DNA of 64,000 nt from Silene conica (Eukaryota > Streptophyta > Magnoliopsida > Caryophyllales > Caryophyllaceae). Below are positions 1-13,000 of the stretch, in pieces. The notes under the pieces are model-generated. The model made no database searches, was not told the origin of the DNA, and saw only the letters and a list, made by a program, of their open reading frames with translations. Location of the stretch: NCBI GenBank assembly GCA_029255685.2, contig CM055318.2, positions 70,279,136 to 70,343,135 of the forward strand, written 5' to 3'. A program made the position numbers and the translations under genes. Within the stretch, counting starts at the first letter, position 1, and each line of letters begins with the position of its first letter.

Positions 1-339
1 GGTTGTAGTAGTCCCACTAGCTACTCCCTTCATGGGTCGCTTTCCTCTCTTTATCCTTTTAAACTTCCTTCCATTCTTAATAGAAAGAGGTGTTCCACTT
101 GTGCTCCCACTCATCTCCTCATCCCCTTTTGTCTCTAAAGACATTGAGTTCATTTGAGAGATAAGATTATCATAGTCATGATCAGTCATCACGATTGGTT
201 TAGGCGGAGCAGAAGTGGTTACTAGACAAAGTTTTCCATTGTTGTCGATCGTAAAGCGCAATTCTCTAGTCGGATCATCTTCACAGTATTTTTGCCAGTT
301 ATCAATGGTGACATGAATGAGATTATTGAAAGCATCCAT
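1..339 (-). CDS. N-terminal part of an ORF of copia-type element B, cut by the window edge
   Basis: A minus-strand frame opens with ATG at 339-337 and stays open for 113 codons to the window edge. The protein begins MDAFNNLIHVTIDNWQKYC, has a hydrophilic middle, and a basic patch (KNGRKFKRIKRGKR) near residues 88-101. It lies downstream, in the element's own orientation, of the 5' LTR (2789-4049) and primer-binding site (2775-2786), so position suggests the start of gag or gag-pol. I do not recognise a family motif in the visible part. The roughly 2.4-kb gap between primer-binding site and ATG is unusually long for a copia leader. It could instead be a captured or additional ORF. Confidence 0.45.
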   Translation of the reverse strand, partial: MDAFNNLIHVTIDNWQKYCEDDPTRELRFTIDNNGKLCLVTTSAPPKPIVMTDHDYDNLISQMNSMSLETKGDEEMSGSTSGTPLSIKNGRKFKRIKRGKRPMKGVASGTTTT

Positions 340-2788
340 TTTTCAATTACTACAAGAGATGAAGGGAAAATTAACATTTATCGTTTTGTAAACTTGTAAA
401 TGAGATTGACAAGTTATTGCATCTATAAAATGACCTCTATCCAATTTTATAAATGATTCCAAGACCCAAACCCATACCCCCGAAATCGTGAACCACTGGA
501 ACTCCGACCCAAAGATATGGTTTGGTGGGTTAAACCGGTTCTACCATAGAACTCTTGGTTGATGACAAATCATAATTTATTCATCTTAGCCCGGAACAAA
601 TTGACCACTGGTCCTCTACACTTCCGTTGAGTACAAACCAAATTTCAAATGCATAGGGATGCGATCCGCCCACTGGACTGAATCCACCCCATCGCCCCAC
701 TTATCCTACGTAATGGGGTTCGTACTGCCCACTGGACTAGCACCACCCCACGAAATAAAAGCTCATGGGTTCTACTATTTGGTAAGGCTAATTCTCAATT
801 GTTTAGTTTAATATAGAGGTCTTGTCAATTTATTATCTATCTCCTTTAAGCGAATTAAATTGGTGAACTCGATAATTATAATTGACACGGTCGTTTTAAC
901 GATCTAAACTAATATGCATGTTTATGGCGATTTGGCTATGCATGCAAAAATATTAAAATGCAAAAGCAATAAAGCAATAAAATCCTAGTATGGCCTTCCT
1001 AGTAATAGTAAAAACTAATTAACTATTACAAATTCGGAAACCAACTCCATGGTCCCTTGAACTTTATTGGCATGCCATCCAAGAAAACACCGTCTTGTTG
1101 GAACTCCTTTCCGTATGGCACCGTCTTTTGGATCTCCGGAATTACAATAAAATAATACAACTATTCTATTGTAAAACTGAAAAATAAATTATATTACAAA
1201 CCCGTGATACGAGATCACATAAATTACAACCGAATCAATATCCCCTTTCATTACGGGCAATATTGATTAAAACTAAGGCCATACTAAGAAAAATTACATA
1301 ATTCCAAATTATATAAATAACATTCAAAATATGACATTCATATTAAATAATTTGCAATAAATAAAATATGTATGCACATGCTCAATTTTTAATGCCAAAT
1401 CGCCTTATGGGAGCAAATATCTCATATTTGTTTACGGTTTTTACGGATATGCGCGATTTTAACTATTAAAATCATCAAAATTACATAAATCTAATTTATG
1501 TCCAAGTTAATCATCCCAACTTACTTTAGGAATCAATGTTTAGTCTCTACTAATATTTGATCATGATCTAACTTGATTTTGCATTATTGTTCATAAATTA
1601 CTTGTATTTTCGGGAAAAATAAACAAAATATGGCCAAATGAGTCAATAAAATTCAACAATTTTAAACTTTCTGGAAATTTTCTAAAAATTCAGAAATTAT
1701 TAAAATGGTCTTTTGCAAATATTTATGGTTTATTTGTTAAATAAATCATATAAAAGCCGTTTTAAAGGTTTAAAATCCGATTTAAATTATAAAAACTTGC
1801 AATAATTTGCCATAAAATTTTAGTCATCCTAAAATATATATATGAATCTGAAAATGACCAAAAAATTACAGACCATACCCGAAATTTTATTTTTACGACT
1901 CATAAATTACGATTATTAGCTAATTAACTCATTAAAAAATTAATAATCATAAAAACAGAAACTTTTTGATATCCAACTTTTATATCTGATGTTCCTATCA
2001 TATAAGACATCTATGGGTAAAAGTTTATGCCATAATATTAAGATTAACTATTTTTAACAGAATAAGTCATTATTTAGCCGATTTTAACTATTAAAATCAT
2101 AAATCATGCATCACTTGAGAATAAATTCCCAAAACTTACATACATACTGTAAATATTTCATATGACATTGTGTAAAGTTTTTATGGCAAAATTCCAACTA
2201 TAACTATTAAAGTCGAATTTGAGTCACTATTAATCCGATATTTACTATAAAAATCATTAATCATGCAATACAAGTCCAATAAATCCGAAAATTTATACAG
2301 GTATTTCATATATTGCATGTGACTTCTCATAAAAATTTTAAGGTCAAATTCGAAATATAACCTTATATACCCATTTTTACTCATATTATGACTATTTATC
2401 TCATAAAATTCATAATCCATGAATATTAACTCCATTTCTTACGAAAAATCATATACAATATATTAAATATGCATGTGAGAACATATCCAAAAATCTCGGC
2501 CAGAAACTTTTTTTAGCTAATTTTCCCATTAATTGTTTGTTTAAACCGATTTCAACTACAAAAAATACAAATAAATATAAAAATGAACAATAAAAATCCA
2601 TAAAATTATTTTTATGTCCTAAAACCATTTTAGAATCAGAAACTTTAACATGCAAAATTATTTTGTGATTTATCATAATAAATACAATAATTTCGAAAAA
2701 AAATCGAAATATATATATGTTAAACCGATTTTAACATAAATCATGAATCCGATCATGCATGCAACAACCGTAATGCTCTGATACCAAT
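1..2788 (-). mobile_element. Internal leader region of minus-strand copia-type element B
   Basis: This is the 5' part of the internal region of an LTR retrotransposon read on the minus strand. The motif complementary to initiator tRNA-Met (TGGTATCAGAGC on the minus strand, 2775-2786) sits two bases inside the LTR boundary. The 340-2774 stretch is AT-rich and has no convincing ORF. It repeats a degenerate phrase (plus-strand CCGATTTTAACTAT followed by AAAATCAT) near 1455, 2080 and 2210, with decayed forms near 2548 and 2727. Two copies of GCCCACTGGACT lie near 670 and 730. The rest of the element lies left of the window. Confidence 0.7.
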
Positions 2789-4049
2789 TGTTGGAAACTA
2801 AGTTCCTTAAATTATACTCAAATCAAATGTGAGTTATGTTTAATTAAGTTAAGGTCATAAAACTTAATAAGATCTTATGCATGCATGATGATATCATAAG
2901 ATGTAATTGTCCTTACATTGGTTTTAGAAGGTTTATACTCAATAATCACCTATTATGTGAGTCTTAAACTAACCGAAATCCTCTTGTAACGATCTAACAA
3001 AAATCGTCTCCCAAAGGTACGTATCAAGGACCCGATCTCAAACTAATACTATTCTTGTTACTAGAAAAATAGAATTAGTATGCTAGAAATAATAATAATA
3101 ATACACTTAATATTATTCGAATAAAATGATTTTCAATACTAGAATTATTAATCTCTAGTAAACATATTGAGAATTGGATGTTGTAAGAACAAGGACTAAG
3201 TGTTTAACCACACCTTTTATGCATGAAGAGTGTTGTGTATATATATAGGAAGCAAGATGACCTTGCTTGTTGGAGCAAGATGGCCGGCCATCTCAAGCAA
3301 CCCTAAGCCAATGCATGGCCTTCTATTACTTACACAAAGCACACAATATGCCTTACAAATCTTACACATCCTTACACACCTAAACATAGGTTTAGTGTAT
3401 AATACACATAATCACATTGTGTGTCCAATGTCACGGCTGAAATGTGGGTTATAATAGACCCATTTTATTTTTGTCAATTGTGTTAATTTGTAACATATCA
3501 CATATGTCTCATAACCCATGGCCTAATTTGTTAATTATGCAATTTTAACCTTTTAAAATTCATAATTCACAATTTTATAACATTTAAATAACACTATTAG
3601 TAATTCGAAATTACTACTTTATAAAAATGTAATATCATAATTTTAATTACAACTCTTTGTAATTTTATGATCAACCGTGTTCATTCTCAACTTAATCGTT
3701 TCCTAAACGAATAAATAAAATCATGTAATAAAACCATTTTATTACCTTTTATTATAATCCCATTATAACAATATTTGTTATGAAAATCATTTCAATTTCT
3801 AGTTATTAATTTGTATCCAATACAATATTAATTAATTATTCCATTGAGACGGAATTCCCTAAAGATATGACCTTAAGGGATCAATTGATCACCACCATCA
3901 TATGACGATAATGTCAAACTCTAGACAGCCAATCATTATCGGTAAGTGTTGATCAGTTGACTTTGAAAGAGTAACACTCCCAGTTGTGTTTCATTCAAAT
4001 GAGTTTTAATTATGTCAACACACTATTGTCGAGGACACTTCCTCCAACA
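2789..4049 (-). repeat. 5' LTR of copia-type element B (1261 bp)
   Basis: On the minus strand the repeat runs TGTTGGAGGAAGTG ... TTTCCAACA, so it has TG...CA ends with a short TGTTGG/CCAACA inverted repeat. A tRNA-Met primer-binding site follows directly at 2786-2775. Its first 200 bases resemble the LTR starting at 9012 (for example GTGTCCTC, ACAATAGTGTG and GGTAATGATTGGCTG in matching order), so elements A and B are related families. The sequence just outside (4050 on) is a CACTA subterminal array, so B inserted into CACTA-1. The expected duplication GTAAG (4050-4054) cannot be checked because the other end is off-window. Confidence 0.85.
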
Positions 4050-4059
4050 GTAAGTCCTA

Positions 4060-4440
4060 AACCGCCACCATAGGGGTCTAAACCGCCACAATAGGTAAGT
4101 TATGCTGCTGGTTTTGCGTCTACAACCGTCACCATAGGGTAAGCTACGGTGTCGGTTTTGCGTCTAAAACCGTCACTATAGGGTACGCTATAGTGTCGGT
4201 TGTGAGTCCCAAACCGCCACCATAGGGGTCTAAACCGCCACCATAGGGGTCTAACCGCCACAATAGGGTAATTTATGGTGTCGGTTTTGCGTCTAAAGCC
4301 GTCACCATAGGTTAAGCTATGGTGTCAGTTTTGCGTCTAAAACCGTCACCATAGGGTAAGCTATGGTGTTGGTTGTGAGACCCAAACCGTCGCCATAATG
4401 TAAGCTATGGTGTCGGTTCCAATTTAAGAACCGTCGCCAT
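4060..4440. repeat. CACTA-1 subterminal repeat array (left)
   Basis: About ten units of AACCGYCACCATAGG alternate with their complement-like CTATGGTGTCGGTT, so each pair can fold. Such arrays bind the element's own transposition protein in characterised plant CACTA elements; that function is inferred here. Confidence 0.8.
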
Positions 4441-7389
4441 ATATCTATTTTTTTAAAAAAAAAAATTAGCTAGCTAATTTGGACAGCACCTCCCCTAAAT
4501 CTATGTTAGCCGAATATAAATATTGATAGAAGAATACCTGCAAAGAATTTTAATCAATTACCAACACAATAAAGCTGCATACAATAGCTTCGGAATAACC
4601 ATACATCTCATATTCTCATCCAACAATACAATAACACCATTATGTTTCCCAACGACGCATAATCCGAGAAAACAAGCAACAAGTATCCTCAGCAATAACC
4701 TCAACCAAGCAACAAATAAAAATTCAATAATTTAATCTAAACTACATGTTCTCGAAACATTTTGTAGCTCACACCTCTTTAACTTCATTCATATCTTCAA
4801 CTGACATGGTTGAATCTACAATAATCTACATTTAAGAAAATTAATAATGAGATGCTTTTTTAAAAAATAAAATAAGTAAACTATAAATATTTTTACTTAA
4901 AAATAAGAAATACCTGCTCAAATTGTTCCACAATGCCCTTTAATTAATAAAATATTATGTTATACATCCAATTCATAACATAATAACCACATTCGTAATC
5001 TCCGTGTTGTTAGGGACACTAAATATATAAAATAGCACAGTGTTATTTAAACTATATTTGGATCATGCATGGATGCTCTATTGATGATAGAATCTCAGCT
5101 AAAAAAGGATAAGTAAGATGAGAAGTGCTGATGGACTTGTCACGTAACCTGTCATTGCTGCTTCTTTTACACAACTCGGCAACATGTCCTGAACAAATAC
5201 ATGAATAACTTAAATTAATTAACAATCCACTTTTAAAAACTTACAAGTGGCAAAAACAGAAAATTGAATAGTTACTGAGCGAATACTATTAACATAGTAG
5301 AGGTGAAAAATGTTATTTTGGGTTATATGGACTACAACTATGAGGAATGGAATACAGATGAAACCACCACCAGTGACACCGAAGGTAAATGAAGACGTGA
5401 CTGTGTGTGTTTAGCTTGTGGGTGTTATTTAGGTGCAGCCACTCACACAGTCGTGACAATAATGAATGTGTTGAACGTGCACCTGTGCAGAAACTACGAC
5501 AATTGAGTCCGAAAATTTTAGAAAGAAAAGCGACTAAGCTTTGGCTAGGATTAGCAAGTCAACATGTGCAAATTAAGTGGCTTTGGAGGTCGCTCACCAA
5601 ATTATCACTATACTGTACTAAATAATGGGTGAGGTCAGGAACAATAATCCTAATATTGTATCTTTGGGACATATTCTATGTTGTTTCAGCACTTTATATG
5701 AGCTCGCATACCCGGTTGTGACACTCTTAAGTCTTAACACGTGGCTAGTTGAAAACTGGTATGATACTCAGGCCAGCCATACACAACATTTTGGACCAAA
5801 AATTAAACCTTTTGATAATCAGGCTAGTCCGACGTACCCAAGTGTCAGACACAAGACTAAGTAACATAACTCACATTATACTTGGTAAACTATACCTCAA
5901 TGCAGGCAGGTCATTCCAAAGTCCAAACAATTCCATGATCTGACAATCTTATAGTGCAGGGTAACTCTAACTAATACTACCTAAACTCAGTCGGTTGAAT
6001 TTATTTTTCAAAATTCCCATCTTGTAATTTAAACAACAAAATGGAGGAGTTCGCAATTTCAGGTACACCAATATGATATGAAAATCTGTCCTTACGATAT
6101 CAGAAAACGATGAAAATTAGGCTCCTTCTAGTAGAAGTATCTAATAAATACGTACTCAAGAACAAAAAACTCATATTGTGGGTCAATCATCTAAACTCGT
6201 CTAAACCAATGTTATGCTCTCACATCGTCTTTTATCAGTTGTTTTTTAAACCTATTGAGTTTTAATGTCTCTCCTACGGTCTAACTGTCTAATCTTAAAA
6301 AAAAATAGTCGGAAAGTGGAACAAAATAAGTCTTGTCTCATTAGATGGTAATTTAAAAGAAATTATACAGGGTCGTAATTTGCAGAAGGTAGATTATGTT
6401 GCAAATTATGTTGCAAAGAAGTTAGATTATGTCATAGTTTTGAGTTCCTGTTGAGAATGAGGTGTTGCGGTGTCATAATGTGAAATGCTTTCATACCCAC
6501 ATATGTAGAGGCTGGCTTAGATGAATTTCAGCAAGATAGTCCATTTCAGGATCAGCTCCAACCCATAACAAGGGATATTCTGTACTGCAAAAAGGATGTT
6601 AAATGTTTAGAACGTCAGACAGATGCAAATGATTACTAACCCTGCATCACTGCACCAAATCCAAGGGAGTGAGATAGCAAAATACCCAGAACGCATCTCC
6701 ACAGCTATAAATTTGTCCGTTATAAATTCAGCTATCAATCTTCAAATTAATCAATCATAAGCAGCGAAAAACTCAAACTTAGCAATTAGTTTGCATGATC
6801 TCCTCAATTTCGAAAGCATTAAATACACAATCTTCTATATAACCAATCTTATGCAGCAAAAACTCAAAACTCGACAACTAATCAGCGTAAAAAACACGAA
6901 CTGCATTAAAATTATTATCTTCTGCTGTATTTAATAAATTAAGCAGCAAAATCCTCAAAAATTAATAGTGAATCAGCATAAACTCCTCAATAAAGCATGA
7001 AAATCATATTCTTCTATTTAATCAATCTTTAAGCAGCAAAATACTCAAAACTTAAAGGCTAATCAACATAATCTTCTCAATAAACAACACAAGAAAATAA
7101 ACAAAGTTCACTAATTAAAATTTTGCACAATAATTAAATTCTATAATCCTCAATCAGGAAAAATAGACCTGCATAAACACAATGACGGCTTCAACTCGTC
7201 GTTGTCAACCCGAAATAAGAGGTAAGACGCGAGATATCAAGGGTGTTGTGCGTCTGTGGTGCTGCATTGCGATGATGGCGGTGATGGTCGACTGGGATGC
7301 TACGGTGGTTGAGGGTGAGAGTGGGCATGAATGGCGAGGATGAGCGCAATAAGGGTTGTATATTTACTAATAGTAGGGTTTTTTTAGTC

Positions 7390-7719
7390 GATTAAAATAC
7401 TTCGTTTGTGTTTAAAATCGTCACAAAAAAAATTTAGCGACGGTTTTGGATAAAGAAGGGTTGTTATTTATCATTATCTTTAGTGTCATTTTTAATGTCA
7501 GTTGTACAAATAACCGTCACAAATAACCTATGGTGACGGTTCTGACTTACAAACGACACGAATAATTTATTTTATCATGACGGTTCTTTATTAAAACCGT
7601 CACAATAGACTCCCTATAGCCTAAAAAATTCGTTCCCGCCAATTTTTTTTGTTTTTTATGTCGTTTTCATTAGAACCGTCACGATAGCTGCGACACGATA
7701 GGGGTTTTTTGTACTAGTG
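7390..7719. repeat. CACTA-1 subterminal repeats and right terminus
   Basis: Repeats of the GTGACGGTT / AACCGTCAC type run up to the terminal CACTAGTACAAAAAACC (minus strand). They match the left array at 4060-4440 in motif and are more decayed. Confidence 0.8.
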
Positions 7720-9011
7720 TAAAGAATATGAGGTTTTCAATTCTAGATGAATGTATGTTAAGAACATAAATCATAAGTGAGTTTATTATATGATAATGAA
7801 ACGTCATCGATCAGTTAACGAGGTTTGGATTTGAATCCGAGATATGAAAATGTTAATTCATATAACCTTGATCAAAATGCCATAAGTTGAAATAAAGCCC
7901 TCTTTCGATATAAGTTTCTCAAGGAGAACTAGTAGATCGAATCTAGGTAAACTACAATATAAATTCTAGTACAGTATGACTATGTTCATAAGGATGACAT
8001 GTCATGAGTTTTAAGAAAACAGTGGGAGCTTCCTTAAAGTAAGGAGACTCGAGTCGAGTATAAAGACTTGAAATGTACTTGAATAAGATCATATTATGCG
8101 AGATAATATGAGTCATAAGGAAACCAGAATTTGTAGGTTAAAAGATGTGAATATATGGTATATTCATATAACGAACCATTAATACAAATAGATGTATGAT
8201 CATCAAAGATTGTTTATGTGGAGCAACAATATCGTATTGATTGTTCGCACATGCATAACAATCACTCTTATCGTTTGAGTTATTATTATTATTAATATTA
8301 ACTCACAATTTATACTTTGTGAAATCCAAATGGGTTGTAAGAGTCAATTTGAACCCCGTAAAGTGAACTGGATTAACTTAGTATAGCCCATAGTCGCTTG
8401 TATGAGGTGACGTCTCGAAGCGACTAGAATGTGAGGCGATTGATGGCAAGTTCAAATGTCATACAGTCATATGGGATGACTAGTCGATCACATAGGCAGA
8501 CTGTGTAACACTCTGTCGGGCATTTAGTGACCGCTTATAGAGTTCTGGAAATTTTATAATTAGCCTGGTCGTGGCGAGAGCTACTATATTATTCACATAA
8601 GTCGATTCTTTGACTTGAGACTGTTCGCCCAAGGTGATGCAGCCTCAGATTGACTTTGATTTTAGCTCTACGATCCACCGTTAAAGGGGGTCAAATGGGC
8701 TTCTTTTGGGTCATGATGGACTGTGTTAGCGAAGGGAACAGTAGGATAGGAATTGTCCAGTCCCTCGTCGGGGTTGTCTTAAATCTCAAGGCCACTCGAG
8801 GAGAAGTTTAACTGGAAATGCGTGGCCACGCTCGGAAGGTATCTATGGTAGATAATTCCGGTCAAAGCAGTTAAATCTCCAGATCGAGAAAAACCGCTCA
8901 AGATATGATCAAATGCAAGTACGACCTGGAAGACACCTTGCATTGAGTGGGAGATGACGTAATAGGACAAGAGAATTGGTGACGCACACTTGTCGAGGAC
9001 AAGTGGGAGAT
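7720..9011 (+). mobile_element. 3' internal spacer of copia-type element A
   Basis: The sequence lies between CACTA-1 and the 3' LTR of copia A. It ends in AAGTGGGAGAT directly before the LTR TG, the place and composition of a polypurine tract. No reading frame of pol can be followed. GTGGGAG occurs three times (about 8013, 8948 and 9004). One perfect palindrome at 8089-8111 has stem TCATATTAT and loop GCGAG. The coding part of the element must lie left of the window, beyond CACTA-1. Confidence 0.65.
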
Positions 9012-9565
9012 TGTTGGGAAATGTGTCCTCAACAATAGTGTGATCACGACAATGATAAAATCATTGTCATAAATCTTATGAAATGAATATGCAAGGGACA
9101 ATCCAATATTGATTTAGTCAACTGACCAACATTAATCGGTAATGATTGGCTGACTAGAGTTTAACATTACTGTCGTATGACGGTGGTAGTCAGTTGATCC
9201 CTTTAGGTCACACCTATAGGACAGACCCCTTAAATAATATATTGATTAATTGTATAGGATACAGATTGATCGATATTCTTAAAACAGTATATCAAGAATT
9301 CAGAGGTTGAATCTTAAAGTAAGATTTATATTTGAAATTGAAATGTGTCAATTGTCAAATATTAAACGATATTTTAGAAATATCAAGATTAGTATAATGA
9401 ATGGTTCATGGTTATAACAAATGTTGTAAATATATCGTATTGACGATTATTATTATGATAACCATATGTTGGGTCGGTAATTACGAATTACTAAAATAAT
9501 TTGTTAAATATGATTTGATTAATTTAAAAATAATATTTATATGATAAATATATTTTAATTAATAC
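9012..9565 (+). repeat. 3' LTR of copia-type element A, piece 1 of 3
   Basis: It starts TGTTGGGAAATGTG right after a purine tract and is similar to the first part of LTR B in opposite orientation. It is interrupted at AATAC (9561-9565) by element D and resumes at 16304. Pieces 1+2+3 (9012-9565, 16304-16558, 26266 to about 26696) add up to about 1240 bp, close to the 1261 bp of LTR B, which supports the reconstruction. Confidence 0.8.
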
Positions 9566-9692
9566 TGTAGGAAAATAAGGACATACCTTTATGCGGAAGC
9601 GATCGGATCGTTGTGTTCGCTAACTGCCCACTACCGTATATCGTACCTCCGGCGGCTACTAGAGTCCCGGAATATTTCCACGCCCCAAATCC
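9566..9692 (+). repeat. Left terminal inverted repeat of element D
   Basis: It contains TTTATGCGGAAGCGATCGG and TCGCTAACTGCCCACTACCG. It matches the reverse complement of 16171-16298 with only a few differences over about 127 bases. Confidence 0.9.
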
Positions 9693-10096
9693 AAGTCCCA
9701 TATTGATGGTGGACTTAGCCTCTAGAGATTGTATATTTTACATAGGTATTGTGTATAGAGATGCTTATATTTTTCCATATAAAAATTACCTCTAATTAAA
9801 GCTTTTTCTCCCTCTTATATTTCTCCATATAGGGAAGTACAAGTGAGATAAAAGACTCACTTAATCACATACTAAATGTGATTAATTAGAGTAATTCAAT
9901 ACGTTATTAATACATAATGAATAGTAACATTCACCTTAATGTGGCCGTTACAAACATAAAATTCAATACTCCCACTCGGCCACACAATCGAGTGAACAAT
10001 GCTCTCCCACTTGACCACTTAGCCAAGGCATTATAGTACGTTGGTACACAATCAAGTAAACTTTATTCCTCAATCACAAAGATAAAGAAACGCATC

Positions 10097-13000
10097 AACT
10101 TGATCACACAATCAAGTTTATGACAACACAATACTCCATAAACAATCTCGCATGCTTCATACGGGAAATGGGGTGTGCGACCATAAATTAACAAAGGAGC
10201 GTTATATTAAGTTACCATCAAAACTAACATAACACTTTCACATTATCAGTACCCCAAATTATTCAAACATCACCGTTAGCATACATAGCCCCTATATGCT
10301 ATCATAATCATTTAGTTACATACAAAATATAACCCCTGGCCAGGAAATTATGGTGAAGTTTAATTGATCATTCCTCCGACACTAATAATAATCCATCTCA
10401 ACTTAACTGTTTTCCTAACATGATCCGTTGAACTTTAATCTTTTAGGCCCTTAGAATTCATATTAAAGTAGCAACATCAAGAATTAACTTCATATCATAG
10501 CTCCAAGTCAAAGGGCACCGAACAAAATTGGACAACACGGTCCATAGGATCACACAGTGACAAAGTAGGGAATCATTATCACTCCTAACGGTCGACTTAC
10601 TAACACACATAGTATGATATATGTGTCACAACATAGCTCCCACTACGGTGGGCATATCACGCTTCCATGTCGTGCGAATCATAAGTCTAGATACTACTCA
10701 AGTATCTAACTCAAGCCACTAGATTGATAACACATATCCAATCTGACACTTGTGATTCGGTTCAAAGCTTAAGTATGAAAATAGGGTGTCTTGTCATACT
10801 TCAACTACAAAAGTCTCATCATAGACTTACTATGGCGACTATATAACGAGTCAATATCTTTTCCATACAACTCATGTACAAAGATAATCTCGAACACTCA
10901 CTAAGTGTTAATCTGACTCAGTCTCATCTTGTCCACTACACAAGTGTCAAGGCGATTACCTGTGTGACTAGGCAATCTAAAAGCTTGGTGATATCTATGT
11001 GCCTCATCATGCAACAAATGCATCTGAACATTTTCAAAAGATACAAATCTTTATCCAAAAAATGTTCATCATCAAACACATCCACAACTCAACAAGATTA
11101 AAACTTAAGTTGACTTTTTCGCGCAAATCCGCTCAATACATGAACTAATTAAGAACACATCTTATTAAATAATGCATCAACATTCTTGTTAGTTAATCTT
11201 ACTTGAAGACAACTCTTAGTCCTACACAAGAACTAATTTAATCTTGTCACAAAAGCAAAAGTAAAAAAAACTTGATTACGTATCATTGTGCGTGTATAGG
11301 ATTGATTAGGTAACAAATACTTATCAATCACAAATTGACGTTCAACTATGTACTAAACAAGGTACACATAAAAAAACAACTACACTATAACAAGAAACAA
11401 TACTTAATCGTTCCTTACTTTTGAGCATAGGTTTAGAAATAAAAAATTTAATTTTCTTCTAAATATCAATATGTCACCAATTAACAAAGAGAAACTTATT
11501 CTCCTATGTAATTTTGACATAACACATTAATTCCACCATTCCAACAAAACATCAAACAAATGATTTATGGAATTTGAAATATATTTAAAAAGTTCATTCA
11601 ACACATGAATAAGCTAATACTCAAATATATATCATCTTAATCAGTTGAGACAAAACTCAGTTGATCAATTTATGCAAACTTTTTCGGAGGACCTTAATAT
11701 GAAATAGTCTTATTTATTTGAAAACAATCCAAATAAATGACCAAAATTTAGAAGAAAAGCGGAACAAATCCGAACATTTGAGAACATATCTCATAATAGT
11801 CTAAACCTAACTGTATAAACACACATTGTCACAATGTCTATACTCTCATAATAACAATCCATTTTATTACTTGACGAAAAAAACTCACTTACTAAAAGTG
11901 ATAACTCCCACTTACTAAAAAAAAGTGGTTCGAAAAACGAATAGAAGGAACAGCTCCCACTATCATCCGTCATGAGCAAAACACCTTAAGGATCGACTTT
12001 ATGTTAATCCTTAATTATAACTTGACAAACAAGTTAAAATTTACTCATTAGCAAATCAACTCTCATATTTTACTTTGGATCATGGAACCACTCCCACTAT
12101 CTAAAATATAGAGAGAAGTTAAACTATCCTTGGTGTCTAAACGGGTTCACAAAAAATTCTCCCACTCACCAAGAGATAGTTACTTGTATTGTAACGAATA
12201 CAATACATAGATCTACTAGCATTCGCCAACACTTAGAAACATATCTAAGTGAATTAATATTGTGGGTCACTTTAAACACAAAATTTGACAAATGTTAAAG
12301 CATGAATGACCAATTTATTGTCCAAAACTGATTTGGAGCCAATAAAAATTCCGTAAAACATATTTAAAGAATATTCTCTAATCCATAAGACTGAAAATTG
12401 ATCAACGTTTTATTTCACTTAATCATACCAAGTGATGTACAATTTCTCAACTAAAATAACACATTGTCATAATGTTTAAGAATTGTATAATTGACGCACA
12501 TTTTTTTCCTCATTTACGCTTTGAACATATCAAACCGTTATTCACGACCAACACATTTACTAAGAGTATGACTCTAAGTTTAAAGTCAGTTTTTATCACT
12601 TTTATCATAAAATGTTGGAACATATCAAACATTTTATAAAATGACAAAATAATTAATACGCACTCATATAGCGTGAATCGATCATCTCAAAAGAAGAAGG
12701 GAAAAAACATACGATCTCATGATGCATCCTTAACATTTAACTACCCACAAATAAAATAAAAATAGATTGAAATATAAAAAATAGAGACAATAACCATATA
12801 TGATAATGTAATCAAACAAATGAATAAAGTAATGCGGTAAACATATATACATGGCCAAACACATTGCCATAATGAACTAGAAACATGAGGTTAAATAAAA
12901 AATCCGTGATTTCCAATAAACTAATTATTGAAAAAAATAATCACACGCTCTAAGAGTACATAGAGAATTAACAAGTCAAAATAGCACAAAGCTATTTGAA

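Larger units (their letters stand above)
4050..7719. mobile_element. CACTA-1, right-hand part of a non-coding CACTA transposon
   Basis: The right terminus reads, on the minus strand, CACTAGTACAAAAAACC and ends at 7719. The likely 3-bp duplication on that side is TAA (7720-7722). Subterminal motifs of the AACCGTCACCATAG / CTATGGTGTCGGTT type are dense at 4060-4440 and again at 7390-7715, as expected near both ends of a CACTA element. The left terminus is displaced off-window by copia B. The interior (4440-7390) has no recognisable transposase; short open frames there look random. It contains a GCAGCAAAA-rich AT stretch at 6750-7100. It is probably non-autonomous. Confidence 0.8.
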
